DNA from: Arcuatula senhousia | Taxonomy: Eukaryota; Mollusca; Bivalvia; Mytilida; Mytilidae | NCBI GenBank assembly: GCA_963971305.1 | Contig: CAXARO010000932.1 | Coordinates: forward strand, 1 to 64,000 | Length of the DNA: 64,000 bases | Direction of reading: 5' to 3' | Shown here: piece after piece, positions 47,861 to 59,877 of the stretch | How the letters are laid out: each line of letters starts with the position of its first letter | Position numbering within the stretch: the first letter of the stretch is position 1 | Made by a program: the position numbers and the translations under genes | Notes under the pieces: generated by a model | Told to the model about the DNA's origin: nothing | Seen by the model: the letters and a program-made list of their open reading frames with translations, nothing else | Database searches by the model: none

Positions 47861-50722
47861 GACAACCCGTTTTGCAATAACAACGCGTTTTGCAATAAAA
47901 TTTTATTTTGTAAAATATTGACTTGGTTTGCCTTTATATGGCTTAAATATGATACAAAATGCTTCATAATGTATAAACTATTCAGAAACATTACTTCAAG
48001 GCATTGAAATAGAGTTTAAAGTGTTATTGCAAATCGCGTTAAATATGACAACCCGTTTTGCAATAAAGTATGAAATGTAATAACGCGTTTTGCAATAAAA
48101 CGAAATTTTGGCCTATACATTGTCCTTGGTTACGTCTAGCTAGTATGTACTGATAAAAAAGATAAAATACTGCTCGCCGCGTATACCCCTGCCAGGTCAC
48201 TGCTGTAACCATGTACTTTGGTCAGATTTGATGTGAAATTTTATTTGATTAAATATTGATTTGTTTGGTCTTTATTTGGCTCAAATATGATACAAAATGC
48301 TTCATAATGTATAAACTATTCAGAAACATTACTTAAAGGCATTGAAATAGAGTTTAAAGTGTTATTGCAAATCGCGTTAAATATGACAACCCGTTTCGCA
48401 ATAAAGTATGAAATGTAATAACGCGTTTTGCAATAAAACGAAATTTTGGCATATATATTGTCCTTGTTTACGTCTAGTAAGTATGTACTGATAAAAAAAG
48501 ATAAAATAATGCTCGCCGCGTATACCCCTGCTAGGTCCCTGCTGTAACCATGTACTTCAGACAGATTTGATGTGAAATTTTATTTGATTAAATATTGATT
48601 TGTTTGGTCTTTATTTGGCTCAAATATGATACAAAATGCTTCATAATGTATAAACTATTTAGAAACATCACTTCAAGGCATTGAAATAGAGTTTAAAGTG
48701 TTATTGCAAATCGCGTTAAATATGACAACCCGTTTTGCAATAAAGTATGAAATGTAATAACGCGTTTTGCAATAAAACGAAATTTTGGCCTATATATTGT
48801 CCTTGGTTACGTCTAGCTAGTATGTACTGATAAAAAAGATAAAATACTGCTCGCCGCGTATACCCCTGTTAGGTCCCTGCTGTAACCATGTACTTTGGTC
48901 AGATTTGATGTGAAATTTTATTTGATTAAATATTGATTTGTTTGGTCTTTATTTGGCTCAAATATGATACAAAATGCTTCATAATGTATAAACTATTCAG
49001 AAACATTACTTAAAGGCATTGAAATAGAGTTTAAAGTGTTATTGCAAATCGCGTTAAATATGACAACCCGTTTTGCAATAAAGTATGAAATGTAATAACG
49101 CGTTTTGCAATAAAACGAAATTTTGGCATATATATTGTCCTTGTTTACGTCTAGTAAGTATGTACTGATAAAAAAATAAAGTAATCCTCGCCGCGTATAC
49201 CCCTGCTAGGTCCCTGCTGTAACCATGTACTTCGGTCAGATTTGATGTAAAATTTTATTTGATTAAATATTGATTTGTTTGGTCTTTATTTGGCTCAAAT
49301 ATGATACAAAATGCTTCATAATGTATAAACTATTTAGAAACATCACTTCAAGGCATTGAAATAGAGTTTAAAGTGTTATTGCAAATCGCGTTAAATATGA
49401 CAACCCGTTTTGCAATAAAGTATGAAATGTAATAACGCGTTTTGCAATAAAACGAAATTTTGGCATATATATTGTCCTTGGTTACGTCTAGTAAGTATCT
49501 ACTGATAAAAAAATTAAGTAATGCTCGCCGCGTATACCCCTGTTAGGTCCCTGCTGTAACCATGTACTTTGGTCAGATTTGATGTGAAATTTTATTTGAT
49601 TAAATATTGATTTGTTTTGTCTTTATTTGGCTCAAATATGATACAAAATGCTTCATAATGTATAAACTATTTAGAAACATTACTTCAAGGCATGGTATAA
49701 GAGTTTAAAGTGTTATTGCAAATCGCGTTAAATATGACAACCCGTTTTGCAATTAAGTATGAAATGTAATAACGCGTTTTGCAATAAAACGAAATTTTGG
49801 CCTATATTGTCCTTTGTTACGTCTAGTAAGTATGTACTGATAAAAAAAGATAAAATAATGCTCGCCGCGTATACCCCTGCTAGGTCACTGCTGTAACCAT
49901 GTACTTTGGTCAGATTTGATGTGAAATTTTATTTGATTAAATATTGATTTGTTTGGTCTTTATTTGGCTCAAATATGATACAAAATGCTTCATAATGTAT
50001 AAACTATTTAGAAACATCACTTCAAGGCATTGAAATAGAGTTTAAAGTGTTATTGCAAATCGCGTTAAATATGACAACCCGTTTTGCAATAAAGTATGAA
50101 ATGTAATAACGCGTTTTGCAATAAAACGAAATTTTGGCATATATATTGTCCTTGGTTAGGTCTAGCTAGTATGTACTGATAAAAAAGATAAAATAATGCT
50201 CGCCGCGTATACCCCTGCTAGGTCCCTGCTGTAACCATGTACTTCGGTCAGATTTGATGTGAAATTTTATTTGATTAAATATTGATTTGTTTGGTCTTTA
50301 TTTGGCTCAAATATGATACAAAATGCTTCATAATGTATAAACTATTCAGAAACATTACTTAAAGGCATTGAAATAGAGTTTAAAGTGTTATTGCAAATCG
50401 CATTAAATATGACAACCCGTTTTGCAATAAAGTATGAAATGTAATAACGCGTTTTGCAATAAAACGAAATTTTGGCATATATATTGTCCTTGGTTACGTC
50501 TAGCTAGTATGTACTGATAAAAAAGATAAGATAATGCTCGCCGCGTATACCCCTGCTAGGTCCCTGCTGTAACCATGTACTTCGGTCAGATTTGATGTGA
50601 AATTTTATTTGATTAAATATTGATTTGTTTGGTCTTTATTTGGCTCAAATATGATACAAAATGCTTCATAATGAATAAAATATTCAGAAACATTACTTCA
50701 AGGCATTGTAATAGAGCTTAAA
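47861..50722 (+). repeat. Satellite array, 338-bp monomer, about eight copies
   Basis: The phrase 'gacaacccgtttTgcaata' starts at 47,861 (shortened first unit), 48,047, 48,385, 48,724, 49,062, 49,399, 49,736, 50,073 and 50,411, giving spacings of 337-339 bp. Each monomer also carries 'aataacgcgttttgcaataa', 'cgccgcgtatacccctg' and 'atacaaaatgcttcataatg'. Copies are over 95% alike by eye. The array breaks off near 50,722, where LINE sequence starts. No open frame passes through it. Confidence 0.95.
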
Positions 50723-50739
50723 TTATACTATTTAGCATA

Positions 50740-51400
50740 TTTAGAAGTAAAATTATTTTCATAGCATTCCGGTAAAGAAACTTTAATCTGGCATTTGCTT
50801 TTTGTATGATCTTTTAACAATGATGTCACCAGATAGAAATTGATCAATACATACACCTAAATATTTCACATTTGTTTGAGATTTTATTGTGTTCATAACA
50901 TAACAAAAAGTCCTTAAGTTTCCGTTGTTTACGTTTCGAACCAAATAAAATACATTCAGATTTACCTAAATGAAGTGAGAGCTTATTGTCGACCAACCAA
51001 TTACAGTTTGATTGAAGTTCCTTACCCAGTTTTTTATGGATATTACATTAAGATCTTTATGAGAATATAAATGGCACTGTCATCAGCATACAGAAGCAGT
51101 TTGCAGTCGGACCCCACACTGGCAGACATGTCATTGACATAGCATTAAAATAATAGGGGTCCTAATATGCTACCCTGTGGTACTCCACATGTAATTTTAC
51201 GAAAATTTTAATTGGTGTCATTAGCACAAATAAATTGTTGTATTTCTGTCAAGTATGACTCAAACCACTTACAGAATATGCTACCCTGTGGTACTCCACA
51301 TGTAATTTTACGAAAATTTAAATTGGTGTCATTAGCACAAATAAATTGTTGTATTTCTGCCAAGTATGACTTAAACCACTTACAGAAGAACGGTTAAGAT
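50740..51400 (-). pseudogene. LINE reverse transcriptase fragment
   Basis: On the minus strand the RT motifs CGVPQGSILGPLLF (near 51,190) and LLLYADDSAIYI (near 51,075) are clear, followed by LGKELQSNCNWLVDNKLSLH. The fragment is limited to the RT palm and thumb, with frame breaks. It is a different clade from the LINEs at 9.6 and 18.7 kb. A 111-bp segment is duplicated in tandem (51,165-51,275 and 51,276-51,386), repeating the GVPQGS motif. Confidence 0.75.
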
Positions 51401-51619
51401 CCATCCATACACGCATACTGGCAAGTGCGAAATCAATTAAAAGTCCAAGTCAGTAACGGCTTAGTGATAACTATGCTTACAAGGTGAGATTTGTATTTGA
51501 TAGATTATCTATAGTATAGCAAAAGTCATAATGGAATACTTATATATTATTGGCATTTTAGTCCCTTTTGAGTTCAATACTCTTTAGTTAATCAATACTG
51601 AGTTTTATATTTTAAAATA

Positions 51620-52030
51620 TCTAGGATCCCAGCACCTGTGGTCGCTGGCAACCACCTTAGGAACATCCAGTGGAAAAACGTGTTACAAGGCCAATCAGGG
51701 TGGGAGTTCTAACTGCCACTGGAAAAAGGAAGTAATGGGTTTAGGGGACGAGTTATCGGCTCCTACAAAGGGTTCAACGGGTCTTACTCTTATCGATACC
51801 TGCATCAGGTTCTTTAATGTTTGAGGAAAGTCACGTTTCCCCAAACACTGTGCACCACAGTGGTTGGCGGTCAGGTTTTCCGCATTATAGCCCGAAGACC
51901 CCAAAATTAAAAATGCCCTCTCAACCATCTGGGACACACATCCCGGTCTTGTTGTAGGCAAAGCCACCTGACCCGAGTTTTACCAACGAGCTTAGCGATG
52001 CTATGGGCTTATTCGCCATTGGCAACCGCA
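51620..52030 (-). repeat. SINE-like element, subfamily 2, inverted copy
   Basis: Complement of 15,417-15,910, with 'gcatcaggttctttaatg' and 'gtgcaccacagtggttggcg'. The 90-residue minus frame is a repeat translation. Confidence 0.65.
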
Positions 52031-52049
52031 TGGATTATTTTAAACATAT

Positions 52050-52260
52050 ACGATATTGAGATGTGGAATAAGTGTACGCGACACAACAAACATAAACAAA
52101 CAGCAATTCAAAAAATCACAACGGAAAACAGCAAGCAGTCTTCAACATGACCATAGGTCACTGCTTACCGTCTTGCATTGGCCCAAAACTAATAATACAA
52201 TACAAAAGTATCAAAACCAATCCCTAAATCATCAACGAAAGACTCAATTCTTGACATAAA
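52050..52260 (+). repeat. Third copy of the 'gtgtacgcgacaca' repeat
   Basis: Shares 'gagatgtggaataagtgtac' and the A-rich block after it with 4,141-4,810. Confidence 0.7.
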
Positions 52261-52319
52261 ACAGTTAACATAGAATGACATTTATTTGCAAAATGAAATA
52301 AAAGTACAAAAAGGATAGG

Positions 52320-53040
52320 ACAAATGTCAAACAGACTTTTATCGTCTTTGTAGAGCTAAATGAGCAGAACATTTAAGCAAGCAACAGCTTTTCCCTGTCT
52401 GCAATAGTTTTTATTCTGTGGACCAAAACATGAAAAAAAAACCATTTTGTAGGGACCGTCACCCCTATAAGGGGACATCTGACAACTTCGACCCTAAATC
52501 TCATGACGAGCTGAACATTTAAGCAAGCATCAGCTTTTCTATATATTAAGCAATAGTTTTTATTCTATAGGCCAAAAACACTATTTTCACATTTTTGACC
52601 AAATAAAGACGTTTGATGCTGAAGCAGTGGGGTGGCATCAAATTTCATCTATCCCTTTTACTTTTTTGATTTAAAAGACAAAATGGGCCTTAAGCGCTAC
52701 TATTGATCACTAGCCGATAACCTCTCAGCTGGTGTTCGAGTCCCGTTTGTATTTAACAAAAAAGGGACTTCCCCAACTGATGTGATTAGGTTTATCAGTT
52801 ACCTGCCCAAGGTTGGTGGTTTCCTCCGGGTACTCCGGTTTCCTCCACCATTAAAACTGACCGCCCTACATGGCCCAGATGCGTCGATAAAGGGCGTTTA
52901 ACACCAACACACACACACACGCACACAAGACAAAACCTGTGGTTTGACACCCATGTTCTATTTTTAGCAACAGAAGCCATGTTTTTTATCTTAAGTCCCC
53001 ATTTGAGCAATCTTGGCGAGGACATTCCAGATATGAAGTG
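52320..53040 (-). repeat. ~155-bp tandem repeat family with SINE inserted
   Basis: Units with 'gcaagcaacagcttttc', 'gcaatagtttttattctgt' and 'ggggacatctgacaacttcg' are the complement of those at 60.2-61.2 kb. A tRNA-derived SINE lies within (52,684-52,926). Confidence 0.7.
52684..52926 (+). mobile_element. tRNA-derived SINE with target duplication
   Basis: A perfect B box, gttcgagtccc, lies at about 52,734-52,744. The A box is degenerate ('tgggccttaagcgct'). The 3' half has 'ctccgggtactccggtttcc', a phrase I recall from SINEs of many molluscs, and the element ends in (AC)n. The 9-bp direct repeat AAGACAAAA flanks it at 52,675-52,683 and 52,927-52,935. Confidence 0.8.
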
Positions 53041-54440
53041 TGCAAAGTTTCAAAGCAATTCCCTATAGTAGTTTAAGAGGAAAAGAAAGGAATATATTGT
53101 GTACAGTCAAACACAGACAAAAATAAAAAGTTTTGCCGAGCCATAATACGACCGCGACATGTTGAGAGGACCAATATATGAATAATCAATTACGTGCAGG
53201 TTAAGGTGCACTGAAAGTTTTTTGACACATGCCTCCTATGGTGGACTTTCTAGACACAATTCACAAAGAATTCAATAGATTTTTTTAAAGCTGACCCAAA
53301 GTAAAACCATCTATTGAAACTAACTTCTTTGCCCTATTGACCCCTAATTTATCGTCTAAATTGTAAGAAATATTGCAATTCCGTTTGAAAATGCAGTCAT
53401 AGATCTTAAAACGGATTCTTATGAAAAATTGATCTTGAAAACCAAATCTTAACAAGAAGCTCAAAAGCGTCTGAAGCGATCACCTGGTCTTTAAGGTACA
53501 CATGTGTCAGGTTCCCTCCTATTAGCCATTTACAATATAAAGGTCATTTTATAGCTTCTTCCCATAGGAGTCTATTTTATACATGTAGTTCATGGTCAAT
53601 AAGCTAATTAAGCTAGATATCTTCTATGTTTTATTCTAAGACCAAAATCATAAATTTAAATTGCAGTTACCCCTATGAGGGGTTATCTGACAATTTCAAC
53701 TTTTGTAATGCTTGATCAGCTGTACATTCAAGGTTAGTGAGGACACTAGTCATGTGACCACAAAAAGCTAAAATTGCAAAAAGTCCACATTTTTTTTATA
53801 AATACATCAAACACATATGAAATCTTTTTATTCTTTCAAGTTTTGTCAAAATATATAAAAAATCTTGGCAATCGTGCCAAAAATTCTTTAATAAACACAA
53901 TTTTTAAAATAAAAACAAAGGGAGACAATTCACGTAAAAATTGCCCTTAAAATTTCATAGGTTTGTTTGGTAGACAAAAATCTAAGCTGCTGACCCCCAC
54001 TTTTTATTGTTTTATTTAAAAATACACCATGAAAATTAATTATGAGAAAATAAAATTAGAATTTTAATTCGTAGTTTTTTTCCTGAGACAAGATTTTATG
54101 TTAATTTTTAGGTCTTTCCTTTATAATATATTGTAATTTCAAGAAACTTTGACATTGAATGTAGCGAAAACAAGATTGGAAAGGTGGTCTAATATTTATA
54201 CACAAGAAGTGTAAATACAAAATATTGATATATTAAAACATTGGCCATTTTAAATTCGGAAATATTTTTAGGGTCAGGTTTCCTCACTAACCTTAAAATA
54301 AAAAGAAAGAGTTAACTTTTTAAAATAAGAAACAATATAACAGAACTATGGGAGCCATTTATGTTTTTTTTTCTCAAAAAGTTTAACAATTAAAGGTGCA
54401 TTTAGTATTTTTTTAAGCCAAACAGAGAAAAACAACAGCA
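53041..54440. other. Mostly AT-rich, no gene recognised
   Basis: Scattered phrases such as 'cccctatgaggggttatctg' near 53,670 show that old 155-bp repeat units continue, much diverged. No open frame is convincing. Confidence 0.4.
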
Positions 54441-54443
54441 AAC

Positions 54444-55470
54444 AAGAGGCTCCGAGGAGCCTGAATAGCTCACCTGGTCTTGATGTCAACCCTATGAACA
54501 ACTTTGTAGAGCTGAATAAGCTGAACATTTAAGCAAGCAACAGCTTTTCTCTTTCAGCAATAGTTTTCATACTGTAGGCCAAGAACGTGCAAAATGTTAT
54601 TTTAAGGGCCGTCTGAACACTTTGACTCTATAGAGACTTTTGTTAAGATCTTAATGAACTTAACATTTAAGCAAGCAGCCACTTTTCTTTATCTGCTATA
54701 GTTTTCATTAGTAAAGCCAAAAACATAAAAACATGTTTATTTAGGGGCTGTAATCCCTATAAGGGGCCATTTGACAACTTCAACCCTATGGAAACTTTTG
54801 TAGAGCTAAATGAGCTGAATATTTAGGCAAGCAACAGCTTTTCCCTATCTGCAATACTTTTCATTCCATAGGCAAAAAAACACTATTTTTCGCATTGAAG
54901 GGGCTGTAACCCCTATAAGGGGTTATCACACAACTTCGACCCTATGAAGACTTTTCTAGAGGTAAATGAGCTGAACACTTAAGCAAGCAACAGCTTTTCT
55001 TTTTCAGCAATAGTTTTCATTCTATACACGAAAAATAACTTTTTTCACATTTAAAGGGCCATAACTCCTATTAGGGTTCCTCTGACAACATTGACCCAAT
55101 GGAGACTTTTGTAAAGCTCAATTAGTTGAATATTTAGGCAAGCAACAGCTTTTCTCTAACTGCTATTGTTTTCAATCTATTGACCAAAAACACGAAAAAT
55201 CACTATTTTTCACCTTCAAAGGGTCATAACCCATCAAAGGGGGCATCTGACAACTTCGACCCAATGGCAACTTTTGAAGAGCTCAATGAGCTGAAGATGT
55301 CAGCAAGCAACAGCTTTTCTCCAACTGCAATCGTTTTCGTTCTATAGGCCAAAAACACGAAAAATCACTATTTTTTACCTTTAAAGGGCAATAACCCCTC
55401 TAAGGGGTCATCTGACAACTTCGACCCAATGGAAACTTTTTTACAGCTTTTGATTCTGAAGAGCATAAGA
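54444..55470 (-). repeat. Array of the ~155-bp repeat with element end
   Basis: Starts with 'caagaggctccgaggagcct' and 'gctcacctggtctt', the complement of the right end of the element at 59,878-61,216. About six units then follow, each with 'gggtcatctgacaacttcga' and 'gcaagcaacagcttttc'. The opposite end is not visible. Confidence 0.8.
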
Positions 55471-56124
55471 TCCTTTAGATTTTTTCTATCTGTTCTAGTT
55501 TTTAATTTATAAGCCTTTGAATGTGATTTTACCCCATGTTTTATTTTTAGTAACAGCGGCCATATTTGTTGACAAGTCAAAAAGCTATGCGTAAAAAAAA
55601 AAATCAAAGCGCTAAAGCGTTTAAGGGCAAGCAACTATATAAGAACTATAATAGATTTATTCTCTGTTAAAGTATATTGTTCAAAATGTTTACTTAATAA
55701 TTTTGGTGAGCAAACAAAGGATAGTCCATCTTGCAGATGCTCTCAAAGTTAATGAACACAATTGCACACACAAGACAGGAATCGTGTACAAACGGTATCG
55801 ATTGAAAACATCCATTCGATTAAAATGCACTCGTCCCATTGATGAGTATTGTCTACTGAATTTACGAATGAACAAGACAGTATCCTTGCATTGACCAATC
55901 ATATAAGAGAAATATTTATACGAACAAATCAAGTAATAGATGAATACATAATGTATATTCTATCGAATTGAACTAAATAGTTCGTCATTGAAAATGCAAA
56001 GGAATAAATAAAACTTGTGCCGGTCATATAAAATGCCAATAAAAATGGAGATTTATAAAAGTGTGTATCATGTTAATAATAATTGAAAAGTAATATAGAA
56101 AATTTAGCATTTTTTTTCAGACTG

Positions 56125-56213
56125 GATGCGGGAAGATCACTCCGTCTAGACTGAAAAAAAAACGCGAAAATCATCACCACTCTATAGATCTATAGGGCTT
56201 CGCTGCGCTTGCC
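56125..56213 (-). repeat. Inverted relative of 42,645-42,725
   Basis: Contains 'gaaaatcatcaccactctat' and 'gggcttcgctgcgcttgcc', matched inverted near 42,650. Confidence 0.6.
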
Positions 56214-56219
56214 CAAAAA

Positions 56220-58153
56220 CTAAGCTTATTGCAAAACGCGCTTTAATTGCATTCTAGAAATCATTTCATATTCCATTGCAAAACGGTTTGTCATCCATAA
56301 CGCGATTTGCAATACCATAAAAAACGATTTTCTTGCTTTTAAATTTACGTGTGTGGTTTTTTTTATTTGAGCGTTTAAAAGCATGTTCTGTATCTTTTTT
56401 TCAATCCAAAGAAAGTTTTAGTCCGACAGGTTTGCGTCGTTATTGGTGTATACCGAACCATCTTACCAAGCTGTGTATTATTATGATGTACGGTTTTTTA
56501 ATAAAGTTCGGACGGACGGTTCAGTTTCCGCGTGCACAGGTCTATAAGTCGTCTACGAAGTATATAATTTGTAATTCTGAACCATCATACTAGATTCAAA
56601 TTATTTTGATGAGTCATTTCTTAGAAAAGCCTGATAGATATTAGTACAGACCTACGGACAGACATGCCGAAACGCCGTGTCGGGGTATACATTTTTAACA
56701 AGCAGATCTTTTATCCACATTTCTTAACATAATTATTTCTTTGAGCATGGAGTTATGATAAAGATGATTATATACCTAATCTATTTATATCCAACAGCGT
56801 GGGGTATACTTATAAAGCTTGTTGTACATGTATAAACTAATAGTCTTCCAGAATTCCGACCAGTACCTCCCCGTGGTGGAAGACGGGCCCTGCATCCATC
56901 GATAACAAAGGATACTATGGAGCAGCTAACACTGGCGGTGGTGTGTCATGGGCTGGACGACCCATGGCACATAGCGAGTCTTTAGCAGTTTTACTGCTAT
57001 AGTCGATGCAGAGGGGCATTCCCCTAGTCACGACTATAAATACCCATCATCATCATAAACTAATAACAAGAAACAAAGGACCAATTATTATCTTAGTGCA
57101 AAACGCGTTTTCTCGGGAAAAAATTATACGACGACAACCCCCCGGCCGCCTGACAAATAACATCAAAGACAGATTCAATGCTTTAAATTTTTGTTGTTTT
57201 TTTTTTAAATAACTTAAGCGTTTAAAAGCATGTTCTGGATTTTTTTTTAATCCAAACAGAGACATTGGAAACGCAAAAAAACAAAAAAAAATTATTGCAA
57301 AACGCGTTATTGCATTTCATACTTTACTGCAAAACGGGTTGTCACGTATAACGCGTTTTGCAATAACATGAAAGGCAGTTCCATGCTTTTAAATTCAGGT
57401 TTTTGATAGTTTAAGCGTTTAAAAGCGTGTAAGCATATCTTTTTTCCGAGTTTCATTGAGATTATATAACTAATCTACTTATATCCAACAGCAGGGGGTA
57501 TACTTACACAGCTTGTTATACATGTATAAACTAATATCAAGAAGCAAATTATTATCTTTGTGCAAAACGCGTTTTTTCGGGGAAAATTGATTTGGACGAT
57601 AAACCTCCCGGTCGCGAGCCCCTTCTTTCTCGGGGAAGATTAAATTTCCGCGACTAGGCCCGACCGCCTGCTTTCTCGGGACAAATTTATTCTGCAAGAA
57701 ACGTAATGTTACGCATAACGCGATTTGCAATTGCACAAAAGGGTTTAAAGTTTTGAATAAATTTAGCATTGTGGTATCTTTTTGTTACGTATAAAGCGAT
57801 TCAATGCTTCAATTTTTTTTTTAATTTAAGCGTTTAAAAGCATGTTCTGGATCTTTTAAAGTCAAACAGAGACATGGGAAACGCACTTTAACAAAAAATA
57901 AGTTTATTGCGAAACGTGTTATTGCATTTCATACTTTATTGCAAAACGGGTTGTCACGTATAACGCGTTTCGCAATAACATGAAAGACAGTTTCCATGCC
58001 TTTAAATGTATGGTTTTTTTAAATTATTTAAGCTTTTAAAAGCATGTTCTGTATCTTTTTCAATCCAAACAGAGACAACAGAATCACTATTTAACAAAAA
58101 ATATTTTTATTGCAAAACGCGTTGTTATTGCAAAACGGGTTGTTACACACGTG
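56220..58153 (-). repeat. Right-hand array of the CGTTTTGCAATAA module (~610-bp units)
   Basis: Blocks of 'ttattgcaaaacgcgttatt', 'gcaaaacgggttgtcacgta' and 'taacgcgttttgcaataaca' occur at 57,293 and 57,903, about 610 bp apart. Partial blocks lie at 56,225, 56,275, 57,702 and 58,106. 'cgtttaaaagcatgttctg' recurs between them. These are the complement of the motifs in the 338-bp satellite, set in different spacer sequence. Confidence 0.8.
56900..57057 (+). repeat. Well-conserved ~155-bp dispersed repeat, copy 2
   Basis: Matches 32,012-32,170 at about 90% in the same orientation, including 'gtgtcatgggctggacgacc'. Lies within the right-hand module array. Confidence 0.8.
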
Positions 58154-58278
58154 TACTTTTAGGAAGTATGACACGTTAACGTTACGGTTCAGTTATTGAA
58201 TTGAATAGACATGGTTACGGTATACCTGTGTATGTTGACCGTTAGTTCATGTAGTTACTTATTAATGTTTTCTTTTAG

Positions 58279-59265
58279 ATGGTATTACCGCCGGTTTTGA
58301 AAAAAAACGGCACCCCGTGAAAGACATGAACATGCTACCAGTGATTAAATGGATCAGATCAGGGAAACCTGCTGCATTAAAGAATTTGCACGTATTCAGA
58401 AGGACACCAAGACGAAATCCATGTCAAGATATAAACACGCATGATAATACACTAACTGATGAGGACATAAATGAAATCCTGAAAATGGCTGGGACAGACG
58501 AAACTGTGGAAGAGGGTCGCTGGGCCCTTCACTGCGTTGTCCTGTACGCAAATGAGTTCGGACAGCCGAAGGGACAGGATTTATCTGAAGAGGTGAGTTT
58601 GAATGTTTTTTGTTAAGAACATGTGCTATTAGCATGAATTCCGTTATATTTTGCAACAAGAGGAATACTTTAATTGTGTCACAGACTGGTGTTTCAGTCC
58701 GTCTGTAGTTACTATCTTGTGAACATTTTAAACTATTTCATTTTACAAAATTTAAATAAATTGGGCATGTGAGGTATATCATACATTACGGTCCTCAGAA
58801 AATTCGTGGAGGCCATGGATTTTTAAATAAATCATTAAGTTTAGATGTCGGTTGATTATCTATTATTATATTGTGACAGCGGTGTGATAAGTGAACATTC
58901 GCCCCGAGTTCTCTTTTAGATTGCATTTGAACGAAAGTTTCATGAAACGAAAAATAATACTTTTAAGTTAGGCATTTTTTCGAACGGTTATTTTTTCCGT
59001 TACATGTTGAGGATAAAAATAACATTTTATTTGTATTCTAGATATATATATTAAGTTGTAATGTACTAATTCTAGCTTCATTTGGCATCACTAATAGGCT
59101 TATTATTTAAGTTGGTTTTATTGAGAAATAGGGGAAACTGATTACTTTGTTATTCTAGACTATTATGTCAATAAAATTGTGCTATTTAGCTACTCTATTA
59201 AACCAATTGTCTTATATGTATATCACTTTGTTTTATAGACACTTACAGAGGAGAGATGTGTCTAA
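58279..59265 (+). CDS. Last two exons of an unrecognised gene
   Basis: I do not recognise the protein. A 314-nt exon (58,279-58,592) follows the acceptor 'tgttttcttttag' and ends at the strong donor 'gaagag|gtgagt'. It is open throughout, and its translation is mixed and protein-like (MNMLPVIKWIRSGKPAALKN, then LTDEDINEILKMAG and GRWALHCVVLYANEFGQPKG). It begins one base into a codon, so an upstream exon is needed; none was found. Two acceptors serve the next exon: 'ttgttttatag' (59,239, giving TLTEERCV and stop at 59,265) or 'acttacag' (59,249, open to 59,359). An 'aataaa' near 59,450 could end the transcript. It lies just right of the 10.3-kb TIR element, within the 17.8-kb insert. Confidence 0.5.
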
Positions 59266-59877
59266 TGTACCGAGGCTGAAGATTCTCACTTATATAACCT
59301 TTATCCGGGATACCAGTTACAGTTTTGGTGCCATACCTCAGTTCAATTTTCAGTCGTAAAGGGGAAAGAATAGTGGATTTAGACCAGGGCTTGTCTTTGG
59401 TATGAAAGTACGCCGTAAAAGATTGCGATGAGATGAAAGCGACAAAACAGAATAAATCTAAAAGATAAATTCTAACAAACTAAAACAAATGAAGAATAAA
59501 ATAAATAAATAAATGATAATAATATTGATGGAAAATGTTGGTTGGTATTTTATTTTATGCCTGATAATTTTGATGAGATTCTTTATGGTTGTTACATATT
59601 TGTCTTTCAAGTATATTAAAGTTAATTAGAATCACGAAGCGTATTACACCTATTAGACACTAAAACTTGGTTTAATATCGAAGTGACTAATTTGAGATCA
59701 CGTTCACATTTCTTGTTTGGGTTTTATGATTTATGGTTGAAATTTCTTCGTCGACAATTCGAGGGACACTGATGCCCTAGTGGTTTTCCACGTGAATTGT
59801 AGGCGAGGGGATTTCTTCTTGAAGAGTTCTGATGCTGGCTTAGAATACAGATGTTTCCTAAATTTTGTTCCATTTTT

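Larger units (their letters stand above)
47852..58153. mobile_element. 10.3-kb element with 49-bp terminal inverted repeats
   Basis: The left end (47,852-47,900) begins CACATGTGTGACAACCCG and continues through two 'cgttttgcaataa' motifs. The right end (58,105-58,153) is its complement with two mismatches. Next to the left end lies the 338-bp satellite array. Next to the right end, inverted units with the same motifs recur at about 610-bp spacing. The interior includes a LINE fragment, a SINE and 155-bp repeats. No transposase is recognised and no target duplication is clear. Confidence 0.65.

Noticed and set aside
47861..50722. Regular direct repeats that might suggest a CRISPR array
   Set aside because: Monomers are 338 bp with no short-repeat/unique-spacer pattern, and the genome is eukaryotic. 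It is a satellite.
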